Source: Herbaspirillum sp. WKF16
GTDB lineage: Bacteria > Pseudomonadota > Gammaproteobacteria > Burkholderiales > Burkholderiaceae_D
Assembly: GCF_028993615.1 (NCBI RefSeq)
Contig: NZ_CP118632.1
Span: forward strand, 3,038,001 to 3,102,000
Reading direction: 5' to 3'
DNA: 64,000 nucleotides
A model generated the notes under the pieces. It saw only the letters and a list, made by a program, of their open reading frames with translations, was not told the origin of the DNA and did no database searches. Below, piece by piece: positions 28,928 to 40,498 of this stretch; the stretch's first letter is position 1, and every line of letters starts with the position of its first letter. A program made the position numbers and the translations under genes.

Positions 28928-30706
28928 TTAGAAAGTACGTGCTTTAGGTTTAAATGTCTCGACGGTCAGCGGCTGCATGTTGACCGGCTTGTAGTCGAGA
29001 CGATTCCCCTCGGAGAACCACAGCGTGTGCTTGAGCCAGTTGACGTCGTCGCGCTGCTCGTAGTCGCTGTGCGCGTGGGCGCCGCGCGACTCCTTGCGGG
29101 CGGCCGCCGACGTGATGGTGGCCTTGGCGGTTTCGATCAGGTTGTCCAGCTCCAGGGCTTCCTGGCGCGCGGTGTTGAAGACCTTGGACTTGTCCTTGAA
29201 CGAGACATGCTTGCGACGCTCGTCCAGCTCCATGATCTGCTTGTAGCCTTCCTGCAGCAGCGCATCGGTGCGGAACACGCCGCAGTACTTCTGCATGGTG
29301 GCGCGGATGGTGTTGGCCACGTCCTGCACGCGCTCGGAGCCGGTGCTGCTTTCGAGGCGCGCGATACGATCCAGCGACTTTTCCAGCGCGCCGGCCGGGA
29401 TCGGCTTGTGGCTCTGGTCCTGCAGCTTGCTGCCCACGATGTGGTTGCCGGCGGCGCGGCCGAACACCACCAGGTCCAGCAGCGAGTTGGTGCCCAGGCG
29501 GTTGGCGCCGTGCACCGACACGCAGGCGCATTCGCCGATGGCGTACATGCCCTGCACCACTTCCTTTTGCGAACCGCCCTTGGGCGCGACGACCTGGCCG
29601 TACACGTTGGTCGGGATACCGCCCATCTGGTAGTGGATGGTCGGCACGACCGGGATCGGTTCCTTGGTCGCGTCCACGTTGGCGAACTTGTGGGCGATTT
29701 CCAGAATCGACGGCAAGCGCTTCTTGATGGTGTCGGCGCCGATGTGGCGCAGGTCCAGCAGCACGTGATCCTGGTGCTGGCCGACGCCGCGGCCTTCCTT
29801 GATTTCCTGGTCCATCGAACGCGAGACGAAGTCGCGCGGCGCCAGGTCCTTCAGGGTCGGCGCATAGCGTTCCATGAAGCGTTCGCCGTTGCTGTTGATC
29901 AGGATGCCGCCTTCGCCGCGCACGCCTTCGGTGATCAGCACGCCCGCGCCGGCCACGCCGGTCGGGTGGAACTGCCAGAACTCCATATCCTGCAGCGGCA
30001 GGCCGGCGCGTGCGGCCATGCCCATGCCGTCGCCGGTGTTGATGAAGGCGTTGGTCGATGCGGCCCAGATGCGACCTGCGCCACCGGTGGCGAACAGGGT
30101 GGTCTTGGCGTGCAGCATCATGATTTCGCCGGTTTCCATTTCCAGCGCCAGCACGCCGAGGACGTCGCCCTCTTCGTTGCGGATGATGTCCAGCGCCATC
30201 CACTCGACGAAGAAGTGGGTCTTGGCGCGCACGTTGCGCTGGTACAGCGTGTGCAGCAGCGCATGGCCGGTGCGGTCGGCTGCGGCACAGGCGCGCTGCA
30301 CCGGCTTCTCGCCCAGGTTGGCGGTGTGGCCGCCGAACGGACGCTGGTAGATGGTGCCGTCGGGGTTGCGGTCGAACGGCATGCCGAAGTGTTCCAGCTC
30401 GTAGACCGCCTTGGGCGCTTCACGGCACATGAACTCGATGGCGTCCTGGTCGCCGAGGTAGTCGGAACCCTTGACGGTGTCGAACATGTGCCAGTACCAA
30501 TTGTCTTCCGACATGTTGCCCAGCGAAGCGCCGATGCCGCCCTGGGCGGCAACGGTGTGCGAGCGGGTCGGGAAGACCTTGGACAGGACGGCGACGTTCA
30601 GGCCGGCTTCAGCCAGCTGCAGCGACGCGCGCATGCCGGAACCGCCGGCGCCAACGATGACCGCGTCAAAGCGACGGGTAGTGATTGCGGATTTGATGGC
30701 AGCCAC
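28928..30706 (-). CDS. sdhA: Succinate dehydrogenase flavoprotein subunit
   Basis: SdhA oxidises succinate to fumarate with covalently bound FAD. The FAD site [20 protein letters not shown] is near the N-terminus and the flavinylated histidine is His50 in [12 protein letters not shown]. The substrate segment [20 protein letters not shown] and the C-terminal catalytic block [16 protein letters not shown] are intact. The 592 residues are full length. It is third in sdhCDAB, with three bases between the sdhD stop and its ATG. SdhE encoded downstream should assist flavinylation. Confidence 0.98.
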   Translation of the reverse strand: MAAIKSAITTRRFDAVIVGAGGSGMRASLQLAEAGLNVAVLSKVFPTRSHTVAAQGGIGASLGNMSEDNWYWHMFDTVKGSDYLGDQDAIEFMCREAPKAVYELEHFGMPFDRNPDGTIYQRPFGGHTANLGEKPVQRACAAADRTGHALLHTLYQRNVRAKTHFFVEWMALDIIRNEEGDVLGVLALEMETGEIMMLHAKTTLFATGGAGRIWAASTNAFINTGDGMGMAARAGLPLQDMEFWQFHPTGVAGAGVLITEGVRGEGGILINSNGERFMERYAPTLKDLAPRDFVSRSMDQEIKEGRGVGQHQDHVLLDLRHIGADTIKKRLPSILEIAHKFANVDATKEPIPVVPTIHYQMGGIPTNVYGQVVAPKGGSQKEVVQGMYAIGECACVSVHGANRLGTNSLLDLVVFGRAAGNHIVGSKLQDQSHKPIPAGALEKSLDRIARLESSTGSERVQDVANTIRATMQKYCGVFRTDALLQEGYKQIMELDERRKHVSFKDKSKVFNTARQEALELDNLIETAKATITSAAARKESRGAHAHSDYEQRDDVNWLKHTLWFSEGNRLDYKPVNMQPLTVETFKPKARTF

Positions 30707-30709
30707 GAT

Positions 30710-31075
30710 TTAATTTCTCCACAGAATCTGCGCGGCATAGCCTGCGCAACCAACCAGCCACAGAATCGTGGCAACTTGCAAGACCAGGCGCACGGCCACC
30801 GACTTGACGTAATCCATCCAGATGTCGCGCACGCCGATCCAGGCGTGGAAGAACAGCGCCGCGAAGACCGCGAAGGTCGCGACCTTGAACCACTGATGCG
30901 CGAACAGCGCCGCCCAGCCCTGATAGCTGAAGCCGGTCGAGGTGAAGAAGACCACCAGCAGGATGACGGTGTAGAGCGCCATGACGACGGCGGTGGCGCG
31001 TTGCGCGAGCCAGTCGCGCAGACCGTAGTGGGCGCCGACGACGAGGCGCTTCGATCCGATATTGTTATCAGCCAT
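30710..31075 (-). CDS. sdhD: Succinate dehydrogenase membrane anchor subunit
   Basis: This 121-residue membrane protein has three hydrophobic helices, beginning after a basic N-terminus (LVVGAHYGLRDWLAQRATAV). The Arg and the haem/quinone-region histidine (FFHAWIGVRDIWMDYVK) fit SdhD, the small anchor that with SdhC holds haem b and the ubiquinone site in the inner membrane. It overlaps or abuts sdhC closely (two-base gap) and is followed by sdhA. Sequence in this family diverges fast, so the call rests on motif plus context. Confidence 0.95.
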   Translation of the reverse strand: MADNNIGSKRLVVGAHYGLRDWLAQRATAVVMALYTVILLVVFFTSTGFSYQGWAALFAHQWFKVATFAVFAALFFHAWIGVRDIWMDYVKSVAVRLVLQVATILWLVGCAGYAAQILWRN

Positions 31076-31077
31076 TT

Positions 31078-31488
31078 TCAGAATGCTCCGAACAGTTTCA
31101 ATGCGACCAGAACCATCAGCGCGATGCTGACGATGAGTACCGTAGCCGACGACTTGCGTGCGCTGTCCTTGTCCAGACCGACGTGGTTGTCCATGATCAG
31201 GTGGCGGATGCCGGCGCAGAAGTGGTGGAGGTAGGCCCAGGACAGGGCGAGGATGACCAGCTTGACGAACCAGTTGGAGGCGAAGCCTTTGAGGTGTTCG
31301 AAGGTGCCTTCGGAGAGCAGGCTGCTGTCCAGCAGGAACAGGATGAACGGCAGCATCAGGAACAGGAATAGCCCGCTGATACGGTGCATGATCGACACCA
31401 GGGCTGCCAGAGGCATGCGGTAACCAGCAATTTGGGTAAGGTGTATGTTACGAAATTGCGGCCGTGGTGGTTTAGCGGCTTCAGACAT
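31078..31488 (-). CDS. sdhC: Succinate dehydrogenase cytochrome b556 subunit
   Basis: The 136-residue membrane protein carries the SdhC signature RPQFRNIHLTQIAGYRMPLA and HRISGLFLFLMLPF, and the haem-ligand region HHFCAGIRHLIMDNH. Three transmembrane helices are visible. It anchors the complex and helps bind haem b and ubiquinone. The ATG at 31488 is preceded by a good site (GAGGAGAA). It is the first gene of sdhCDAB. The 153-bp space to gntR upstream holds the likely sdh promoter and a small palindrome, CGATTTTCCAAATCG, at 31530-31544. Confidence 0.97.
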   Translation of the reverse strand: MSEAAKPPRPQFRNIHLTQIAGYRMPLAALVSIMHRISGLFLFLMLPFILFLLDSSLLSEGTFEHLKGFASNWFVKLVILALSWAYLHHFCAGIRHLIMDNHVGLDKDSARKSSATVLIVSIALMVLVALKLFGAF

Positions 31489-31641
31489 ACAAGGTTCTCC
31501 TCAGATTAAAACAATCCTGCAATTTTCGCCGATTTTCCAAATCGTCATCAACAATTATTCCGCTTCGCAGCAAAGCCTAAGCACCGAACACGCGCCGCCT
31601 TCCCGCCCTTCAGGACGAAACGGCGCGTTCCCCGCCGGGCT

Positions 31642-32427
31642 TCAGCTCAACTCGCTCTGATAATGATGATTCGTGGTCAGATACAGCCCGCGCCGCATTT
31701 CCACCGGCTTGTCGCCGTAGGTAAACGATGCGCGTTCCACACTGAGCAACGGCGTTTGGGGCAACACCCCCAGAAACTCCGCGGACTCCGGATCTGCCCC
31801 CACGGCACGGATGCGCTCCTCGGCGCGAATCATGCGTGTTCCGAATTCCGACTCGAACAGGCCGTACAACGGGCCTCTGTATTCCACCAGGCGCTCGGCC
31901 GTCAGCCCCTTGAAGATGGCGCCGGGCAGCCAGATGTCTTCGAGGATGATGGGAACGCCATTGAATGATTTCACGCGCCGGATGAAGATGACCGAGTCGC
32001 CGGACTTCATGTCCAGCTGTCGCGCCACTTCGGCGGACGCGCGCACGCGCTTGACTTCGACGATCTTGTTTTCGGGACGCTGGGGCTCGTCGCTGTCGGC
32101 CATCAGCCGCAGGAAGCGGAACTGCGCCTGCGTTTCATGATGGGTGGCGACGAAGGTGCCCTTGCCCTGGCGGCGCACCACCAGGTTCTCGGCGGCCAGC
32201 TCGTCGATGGCCTTGCGCACCGTACCCTGGCTGACCTTGAAACGACCGCCCAGCTCGACTTCGCTGGGGATGAGTTCGCCCGGCTTCCACTCCCCTGCCT
32301 CAAGGCGCTGCATGATGAGCGCCTTGATCTGCTGGTACAGCGGACTGAAGGTGGGCGCCGGACTGGCGACACCCGCCCCTGCGCCTTGCGCGTCGACGCT
32401 GTTCTGATTGGGCTGGATCGAGCTCAT
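31642..32427 (-). CDS. GntR/HutC family transcriptional regulator (probable TCA-cycle regulator)
   Basis: The 261-residue protein has an N-terminal winged HTH of the GntR type (LYQQIKALIMQRLEAGEWKP and LGGRFKVSQGTVRKAIDELA) and a C-terminal UTRA ligand-binding domain (RVKSFNGVPIILEDIWLPGA and LLSVERASFTYGDKPVEMRR), placing it in the HutC subfamily. It lies just upstream of sdhC and divergent from mdh, so TCA genes are its likely targets and a carboxylic acid its likely ligand; both are inference. A perfect 20-bp palindrome 57 bp upstream of its start is the best operator candidate. The ATG at 32427 gives MSSIQPNQNS; an upstream start at 32445 adds six residues. Confidence 0.9.
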   Translation of the reverse strand: MSSIQPNQNSVDAQGAGAGVASPAPTFSPLYQQIKALIMQRLEAGEWKPGELIPSEVELGGRFKVSQGTVRKAIDELAAENLVVRRQGKGTFVATHHETQAQFRFLRLMADSDEPQRPENKIVEVKRVRASAEVARQLDMKSGDSVIFIRRVKSFNGVPIILEDIWLPGAIFKGLTAERLVEYRGPLYGLFESEFGTRMIRAEERIRAVGADPESAEFLGVLPQTPLLSVERASFTYGDKPVEMRRGLYLTTNHHYQSELS

Positions 32428-32483
32428 AACCCCGAATTTCAACACAAAACACCTTCCGGCGTCCAGAAAAAACTATGCAATAA

Positions 32484-32503
32484 TATGTCTTATATAAGAC
32501 ATA
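32484..32503. promoter_or_regulatory. Perfect 20-bp palindrome, candidate GntR operator
   Basis: TATGTCTTATATAAGACATA is fully symmetric and has the GT...AC spacing typical of GntR-family sites. It sits in the gntR-mdh divergent space, ending nine bases before the -35 box of the predicted mdh promoter. Confidence 0.7.
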
Positions 32504-32512
32504 AGATATTGA

Positions 32513-32541
32513 TTGACACGCGCCTTTCGCAGGCCTACACT
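32513..32541 (+). promoter_or_regulatory. Predicted sigma-70 promoter toward mdh
   Basis: TTGACA (32513-32518), a 17-base spacer and TACACT (32536-32541) match the consensus closely. Transcription would start near 32548 and give an approximately 345-nt leader before mdh. The palindrome at 32484-32503 lies immediately upstream of the -35 box. Confidence 0.7.
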
Positions 32542-32892
32542 CGCGAGCAACCTGAAAAGCCGCAACGCAGGCGTGACGCGAACTTCCGGCCGGTCAACGA
32601 TAACGAGAATCGATTGCATTTAGGCTCTTTGGATTTCGTGTTTTCATGTCGCCTGAACACAAGTGTGACAGGTTTTCGGGCTGCCGGCATGGCCGCGGAC
32701 AAAAGCAACTGACTCGCTGCGTTTTCGACGGTATCATGGCGGCCTAACAAGAATTCGAGGAAGTCGCGCAGCTATTTCGCGCAAACCAGAAGCAACCGCA
32801 GACGGCCCTGCCGCGCCATGCGCGACACGACCGCACGTGCGCTTCGATGCAGTCTGGAATGCTTTTTTTCATCACCTCTATTGGAGATTCAC
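32542..32892 (+). promoter_or_regulatory. Long mdh leader region
   Basis: About 350 bp separate the predicted promoter from the mdh start. I see no gene with a supported start here. A Fur-box-like stretch lies at 32599-32617 and a run of seven T just upstream of the mdh ribosome site. Confidence 0.4.
32599..32617. promoter_or_regulatory. Fur-box-like site in the mdh leader
   Basis: GATAACGAGAATCGATTGC matches the 19-bp Fur consensus at 13 positions by eye, strongest in the left half. It is downstream of the predicted mdh start point, where binding would repress. Iron control of TCA genes is known in other bacteria; here it is inference. Confidence 0.35.
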
Positions 32893-33882
32893 ATGGCTAA
32901 AGCCCCAAAGCGTGTTGCCGTCACCGGCGCCGCCGGTCAGATCGGTTACTCCCTGCTGTTCCGCATCGCCAACGGCGACCTGCTCGGCAAAGACCAGCCG
33001 GTCATCCTGCAACTGCTGGAAATCCCCGATGAGAAGGCCCAGAAGGCGCTGAAGGGCGTGATCATGGAGATCGACGACTGCGCGTTCCCGCTGCTGGCCG
33101 GCGTGACCGCCCACAGCGACCCCATGACCGCATTCAAGGACGCCGATATCGCCCTGCTGGTCGGTGCCCGCCCCCGCGGCCCCGGCATGGAGCGCAAGGA
33201 CCTGCTGGAAGCCAACGCCCAGATCTTCACCGTGCAGGGCCGTGCGCTGGACGCCGTGGCTTCGCGCGACGTCAAGGTGCTGGTGGTCGGCAACCCGGCC
33301 AACACCAACGCTTACATCGCCATGAAGTCGGCCCCGAACCTGCCGGCCAAGAACTTCACCGCCATGCTGCGCCTGGATCACAACCGCGCCCTGTCGCAAG
33401 TGGCCGCCAAGATCGGCAAGCCGGTCGGCGCCATCGAGAAGCTGTGCGTGTGGGGCAACCACTCGCCGACCATGTACGCCGACTACCGCTTCGCCACCGC
33501 CGATGGCGCTTCCGTCAAGGACGCCATCAACGACCAGGAATGGAACGCCAACGTGTTCCTGCCGACCGTCGGCAAGCGCGGCGCGGCCATCATCGAAGCC
33601 CGCGGCCTGTCCTCGGCGGCGTCGGCCGCCAACGCGGCGATCGACCACGTGCGTGACTGGGTGCTGGGCACCAACGGCAAGTGGACCACCATGGGCATCC
33701 CGTCCGACGGTTCCTACGGCATTCCCGAAGGCACCATGTTCGGCTTCCCGGTGACCACCGAGAACGGCGAGTACAAGATCGTCCAGGGCCTGGAGATCGA
33801 CGCGTTCTCGCAAGAGCGCATCAACATCACGCTCAAGGAATTGCTGGAAGAGCGCGAAGGCGTGAAGCACCTGGTCGGCTAA
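32893..33882 (+). CDS. mdh: Malate dehydrogenase
   Basis: Mdh interconverts malate and oxaloacetate with NAD in the TCA cycle. The Rossmann motif [20 protein letters not shown] is at the N-terminus. The substrate-binding arginines are in [15 protein letters not shown], with the catalytic His in [15 protein letters not shown]. This is the cytosolic-type dimeric enzyme (329 residues) common in Burkholderiales. The ATG at 32893 follows GGAG by seven bases. It is the first gene of a rightward group that continues with a CitE-like lyase, a small secreted protein and acnA. Confidence 0.98.
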   Translation: MAKAPKRVAVTGAAGQIGYSLLFRIANGDLLGKDQPVILQLLEIPDEKAQKALKGVIMEIDDCAFPLLAGVTAHSDPMTAFKDADIALLVGARPRGPGMERKDLLEANAQIFTVQGRALDAVASRDVKVLVVGNPANTNAYIAMKSAPNLPAKNFTAMLRLDHNRALSQVAAKIGKPVGAIEKLCVWGNHSPTMYADYRFATADGASVKDAINDQEWNANVFLPTVGKRGAAIIEARGLSSAASAANAAIDHVRDWVLGTNGKWTTMGIPSDGSYGIPEGTMFGFPVTTENGEYKIVQGLEIDAFSQERINITLKELLEEREGVKHLVG

Positions 33883-33958
33883 TTGACCGATGCGCGGCGG
33901 CGGGCGACCGTCGCCGCGCAGTTCCAATCGAATCGATCCAATTACTCATTCAGCAGCA

Positions 33959-34960
33959 ATGCATCCCTCCCAGGTCTTGTTCCCAGGTGCACAGCAGCCG
34001 GCTTCGCTTCCGGTCTGCGATCACTACGCCGGCTCCGAAAAGCTGATGCGCAAGTCGATCGCCCTGCAGAAGGAACTCGGCCCGGTATTCGACATCACGC
34101 TCGATTGCGAAGATGGTGCCGCCGCCGGTAATGAAGCCGGCCATGCGCAACTGGCGGCCTCGCTGATCGCCGGCCCCGACAACCTCCACGGCCGCATCGG
34201 CGCGCGCGTGCACGACGTCGGCAGTCCCCATTTCGAGCAGGACGTCGCCATCATCTGTTCCGGCGCCGCGCGCGAGCTGGCCTTCGTCATGCTGCCCAAG
34301 CCGGAGGGCGTCAACGACGTGCTGCATGCGCTCGAATCGATCAACCGCGTTTGCCTTGCGGCCGGGCGCCCTGCGCTGCCGCTGCACGTGCTGATCGAGA
34401 CCCACGGCGCGCTGGCCGACGTCTGGAAGATCGCGGCGCTGCCGCAGGTGCAGTCCCTGTCTTTCGGCGTGATGGACTTCGTGTCGGCGCACTACGGCGC
34501 CATCCCGAGCGCCGCGATGCGATCCCCCGGGCAGTTCGACCACCCGCTGGTGCGCCGCGCCAAGCTGGAAATTTCCGCCGCCTGCCATGCGCACGGCAAG
34601 GTTGCGTCGCATAACGTGACGACCGACATCAAGAATCCCGCCGCGGTCGCCGACGATGCGCGCCGCGCGGCACAAGAGTTCGGCTACACCCGGATGTGGA
34701 GCATTCATCCGGACCAGATCAGGCCGATCGTGCAGTCGATGTCGCCTTCCACCGAGGAAGCCGGCCAGGCGGCACAAATTTTGCTCAAGGCTCAGGCAGT
34801 GCAATGGGGTCCGATCCAGCATCAGGGGAATCTGCACGACCGGGCCAGTTATCGCTATTTCTGGAGCATCCTGCAACGCGCCCATGCCACCGGCCTGGCG
34901 CTGCCGCAGGAGGCTGCCGCCTGGTTCGCCGCCGGCGAACCTTCTTCAACCTCTCAGTAA
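33959..34960 (+). CDS. HpcH/HpaI aldolase or citrate lyase beta-like (CitE-like) CoA-ester lyase
   Basis: The 333-residue product has the TIM-barrel fold features of the CitE/HpcH superfamily: a basic-acidic metal site in FDITLDCEDGAAAGNE, the second metal-binding Glu in LPLHVLIETHGALADVW, and a C-terminal IHPDQIRPIVQSM block typical of malyl-CoA/citramalyl-CoA lyases. It probably cleaves or forms a C-C bond next to a CoA thioester. The exact substrate cannot be read from sequence. The start MHPSQVLFPG at 33959 is 76 bp after mdh. Location between mdh and acnA suggests a role in C4/C5 acid metabolism. Confidence 0.85.
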   Translation: MHPSQVLFPGAQQPASLPVCDHYAGSEKLMRKSIALQKELGPVFDITLDCEDGAAAGNEAGHAQLAASLIAGPDNLHGRIGARVHDVGSPHFEQDVAIICSGAARELAFVMLPKPEGVNDVLHALESINRVCLAAGRPALPLHVLIETHGALADVWKIAALPQVQSLSFGVMDFVSAHYGAIPSAAMRSPGQFDHPLVRRAKLEISAACHAHGKVASHNVTTDIKNPAAVADDARRAAQEFGYTRMWSIHPDQIRPIVQSMSPSTEEAGQAAQILLKAQAVQWGPIQHQGNLHDRASYRYFWSILQRAHATGLALPQEAAAWFAAGEPSSTSQ

Positions 34961-34983
34961 CGTTACCGATCGACGCACCGTCC

Positions 34984-35517
34984 ATGAAAAAGCAACTGAC
35001 CGCAATCGCTCTGCTGGGCGCCCTGTTCGCCGCCGCCGGCATCTCCCAGGCTTTCGCCGAAACCGCCCCGGCCAAGCCGGCCGCCAAGAAGAAGGCTCCG
35101 GCCAAGAAGGCGCCCGCCAAGAAAGCGGCTGCAGCCGCCGCGGCGCCGGCCGCCAAGATGCCCTTCTCGTCCGACGCCGAGGACGATGACAGTGAACCCG
35201 AACTGGGCGGCACCCTCTCCGCGGACTACAACTGCGAACTTGGGAACAAGCTGACCATCTGGAAGAACGAGGCCGATGACAAGCACATCGCCATCCGCTG
35301 GAACAAGAAAATCAACCGCCTGACCCGCGTGGACACCACCACCGGCGCCCACCGCTTCGAGAACCGCAAGGTCGGCCTGGTGTGGATCGGCATCCCTGCC
35401 AAGGGCCTCCTGCTCGACTCCAAGAAGGGCCAACAGCTGGCCAACGAATGCAAGAACGCCGAGCAGCAACAGGCATCGGCGGCCGCACCGGTAGTGGCGG
35501 CGGCGCCGAAGAACTGA
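34984..35517 (+). CDS. Exported Lys/Ala-rich protein with possible MliC-like domain
   Basis: The 177-residue product has a clear signal peptide (MKKQLTAIALLGALFAAAGI, cleavage near AFAE). A histone-like linker rich in AKKAPAKK repeats, an acidic patch and then a small domain follow. That domain has a YNCELG start, a GAHRFENRKVGLVWIGI centre and a closing ANECKN. The paired cysteines and aromatic-glycine pattern resemble MliC-type lysozyme inhibitors, but the match is loose and I cannot confirm it. The basic linker could bind peptidoglycan, LPS or nucleic acid. It lies 23 bp after the lyase gene and before acnA, so it is likely co-transcribed. Confidence 0.8.
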   Translation: MKKQLTAIALLGALFAAAGISQAFAETAPAKPAAKKKAPAKKAPAKKAAAAAAAPAAKMPFSSDAEDDDSEPELGGTLSADYNCELGNKLTIWKNEADDKHIAIRWNKKINRLTRVDTTTGAHRFENRKVGLVWIGIPAKGLLLDSKKGQQLANECKNAEQQQASAAAPVVAAAPKN

Positions 35518-35541
35518 GCGGTTCCTCAAGGAATCGCGCAT

Positions 35542-35565
35542 CAGGACGTAACACAGGACGTACCA
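35542..35565 (+). repeat. Two tandem 12-bp repeats upstream of acnA
   Basis: CAGGACGTAACA and CAGGACGTACCA are adjacent and differ at one base. They lie about 93 bp before the acnA start in the only space where an acnA promoter could sit. Direct repeats of this size can be regulator sites; no factor is assigned. Confidence 0.5.
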
Positions 35566-35657
35566 CAGAATCAGGCAGCACCCAGCAGTTTGAACATTGC
35601 AACGCAAACCGGATTCGACTAGCTAACATCACTAATTGCCACTAAGGAGAAGAGGCC

Positions 35658-38369
<2,712 letters not shown>

Positions 38370-38412
38370 GCGGTTCGATGTCACGGCGCCGCCTTTGGGC
38401 GGCGCCGGCAAT

Positions 38413-38442
38413 AAAAAACGCCGGATCCGTCCGGCGTTTTTT
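38413..38442. terminator. Terminator after acnA
   Basis: The stem ACGCCGGA/TCCGGCGT (38418-38425 and 38430-38437) with a TCCG loop has A6 upstream and T6 downstream. It ends the mdh-acnA group. Confidence 0.92.
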
Positions 38443-38552
38443 ATTGGTCGCTTGCTGCCCGCCCCCTCGGCGAAAAGGTCATCGGCACGGCAGCCTGAGT
38501 TTGCGGTCAAATCATCTACAATACAAAGTTTCGTCCATACAGAACCCCATCC

Positions 38553-39797
38553 ATGCGTCGTCCCGCCAAACGTTCTTCTTCCAAGCTTTCCGCCGATAGC
38601 CAGCATCTGGTCACCTTCGCGCAGGCCATCGCGCAAGCCTCCAGCCGGCTCGAGGAGCGGGCCTGGCTCAAGCCGCTGGACGCCCTGCTCAACAAGCTGC
38701 TGCGCACCGGCCACCAACCCTTGATCGATGCTGCCCTGGATCACCTGTTCAAGGCCGACCTGGACGCCTATGACGTGCTGATCGAAGCGGTGGAGGCCGG
38801 CAGCGAATCCACCACGCTGGAGGTCGACGGCGCCGAGTACGATGTGCAGTTGCTGGTGCTGCCGGTGCTGGCCTGGACCCGTTTCGCCATCGGCTCGGGC
38901 AATATCGCCGCGGACATGCAGAACGCCGTCGCCGCCCACCTGCACGCGCACGTGCTGGCCAAGGATGCCAAACTGGCGCTGGCCCCCACCTTGTTCGCCA
39001 TCGAGCAGCTGCCGCGCTACCACACCGAGGTCTTCGCGCTGACGCGCCAGATGGGCCAGGCCGCGCTGAAGAACACCCCGGTGCAGTTGCGCGGGGAGCA
39101 GCAGCCCTCCGCGGCCTTCCTGGCCGACACCCGCTATGTGATCGCGGCGGTGGTCGTGCCGACCGGCACGGCCCTCTTCCACTGGCAGGAAAGCGAGCAG
39201 CAGGGCCACTTCTCGAGCAACAAGACGGCCGCATTCGATGCCTGGAAGCAGCAAGTCACGCCGCTCTTCACGCGCATGCTGCCCGGCTGCAGCGTCGAGC
39301 TGCTGTTGCCGCAGGCCTATTATTTCGGCTGCCGCGAGGCTGACAAGCGCATCCGCCCGGCCTCGATCCGCGCCGCCGATTACTTCCTCACGCAGACGCT
39401 GGACATTTCCTCGTCCGAGCTGCACGCCAGCATCGGCGGCTTCTCGGAAGATATCAACGGACAGGTCGACGAATACCGCATCGGTTTTTCCATCGGCGGC
39501 GATCCCACCGTCGTCTATGGCACGGTCTGGCCGCTCTATGAGCAGGAAAGCGGCGAAGACATGCCGCTGCTGCCGGCTGACGCCGGCCTGATGGAGTCCC
39601 TGCATCCCAGCCCGCTGCAAGAGATCCTGACCGTGCTGCGCGAATGCGGCATCGTGCATATCAAGCACCATGCCGAGCGCTTCACGATGGAGTTCTGCGA
39701 TGACTGCGGCGCGCCCCTGTTCCCGGATCGCGAGGGCGAACTGGTGCACGCCGAAATGCCGGAAGACACGCCTCCCGCGGCGGAGCATTTCCACTGA
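38553..39797 (+). CDS. DUF2863 family protein
   Basis: The 414-residue protein matches what I know of DUF2863, a betaproteobacterial family of unknown function. It has a basic start (MRRPAKRSSSKLSADSQHLV), a helical N-terminal third and conserved-looking segments such as FGCREADKRIRPASIRAADY and YRIGFSIGGDPTVVYGTVWP. Near the C-terminus CDDCGAPLFPDREGE contains a C-x-x-C that could bind a metal. No signal peptide or membrane helix is seen, so it is probably cytosolic. It stands alone between the acnA terminator and its own terminator. Confidence 0.85.
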   Translation: MRRPAKRSSSKLSADSQHLVTFAQAIAQASSRLEERAWLKPLDALLNKLLRTGHQPLIDAALDHLFKADLDAYDVLIEAVEAGSESTTLEVDGAEYDVQLLVLPVLAWTRFAIGSGNIAADMQNAVAAHLHAHVLAKDAKLALAPTLFAIEQLPRYHTEVFALTRQMGQAALKNTPVQLRGEQQPSAAFLADTRYVIAAVVVPTGTALFHWQESEQQGHFSSNKTAAFDAWKQQVTPLFTRMLPGCSVELLLPQAYYFGCREADKRIRPASIRAADYFLTQTLDISSSELHASIGGFSEDINGQVDEYRIGFSIGGDPTVVYGTVWPLYEQESGEDMPLLPADAGLMESLHPSPLQEILTVLRECGIVHIKHHAERFTMEFCDDCGAPLFPDREGELVHAEMPEDTPPAAEHFH

Positions 39798-39818
39798 GCG
39801 GGCCTGCGAACGGCCAAT

Positions 39819-39855
39819 AAAAAAGGCATCCGCCATGACGGCGGATGCCTTTTCC
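39819..39855. terminator. Bidirectional terminator between the DUF2863 gene and cheW
   Basis: The stem GGCATCCGCC/GGCGGATGCC (39825-39834 and 39840-39849) has an ATGAC loop, with six A upstream and TTTTCCTTTT downstream. It separates the convergent DUF2863 gene and cheW. Confidence 0.88.
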
Positions 39856-39973
39856 TTTTCTGTATCGGGCGCTTGGGCTCAAGCCCGCGCCCGTTTTTCC
39901 CGAATAAGGCTGTGACGCCCCACCCGGCCTTCGTCTCCTCCGAATCCGGAAGTGCCGGGGCCGGAAGCCCCTG

Positions 39974-40480
39974 TCAGGCCGCCAGCTTTTCGATCAGGCC
40001 CATTTCGGCGCTGGACATCAGCTTGTCGATGTCCACCAGGATCAGCATGCGCTGTTCCAGGGTGCCCAGGCCGATCAGGTAGTCGGAGTCGAACGTGGTG
40101 CCCATTTCCGGGGCCGGCTTGATCTGTTCCTGGGTCAGGGTGATCACGTCGGACACGCTGTCGACCACCATGCCGACCACACGGCCGCCGATGTTCAGGA
40201 TGATGACAACGGTGAACTGGTCGTAGGTCGGCTCGCCCAGCTGGAACTTGATGCGCATGTCGACGATGGGCACGATGATGCCGCGCAGGTTGACCACGCC
40301 CTTGATGAACTCAGGGGAATTCGCGATGCGCGTCACGGCTTCATAGCCGCGGATTTCCTGGACTTTCAGAATATCGATGCCGTATTCTTCCTTGCCCAGG
40401 GTGAAGGCAAGAAACTCGTTCCCGTTGCTGTCGGTCTTTTCGCCGAAGCCGGAAAGATTCTTGGATGCAGTGTCAGACAT
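39974..40480 (-). CDS. cheW: Chemotaxis coupling protein CheW
   Basis: CheW links chemoreceptors to CheA in the membrane arrays. The 168-residue protein has the SH3-like CheW fold: [36 protein letters not shown] and [13 protein letters not shown]. The N-terminal approximately 20 residues are an unstructured extension. It starts 18 bp after the cheA stop, so the two are co-transcribed and probably made in matched amounts. It is the last gene of the leftward mot-che group. Confidence 0.97.
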   Translation of the reverse strand: MSDTASKNLSGFGEKTDSNGNEFLAFTLGKEEYGIDILKVQEIRGYEAVTRIANSPEFIKGVVNLRGIIVPIVDMRIKFQLGEPTYDQFTVVIILNIGGRVVGMVVDSVSDVITLTQEQIKPAPEMGTTFDSDYLIGLGTLEQRMLILVDIDKLMSSAEMGLIEKLAA

Positions 40481-40498
40481 GTTGAGGCCCTTTAAAAA

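Noticed and set aside
38749..39234. Leftward frame inside the DUF2863 gene
   Set aside because: Arg/Ala/Ser-rich shadow translation without motif or ribosome site.
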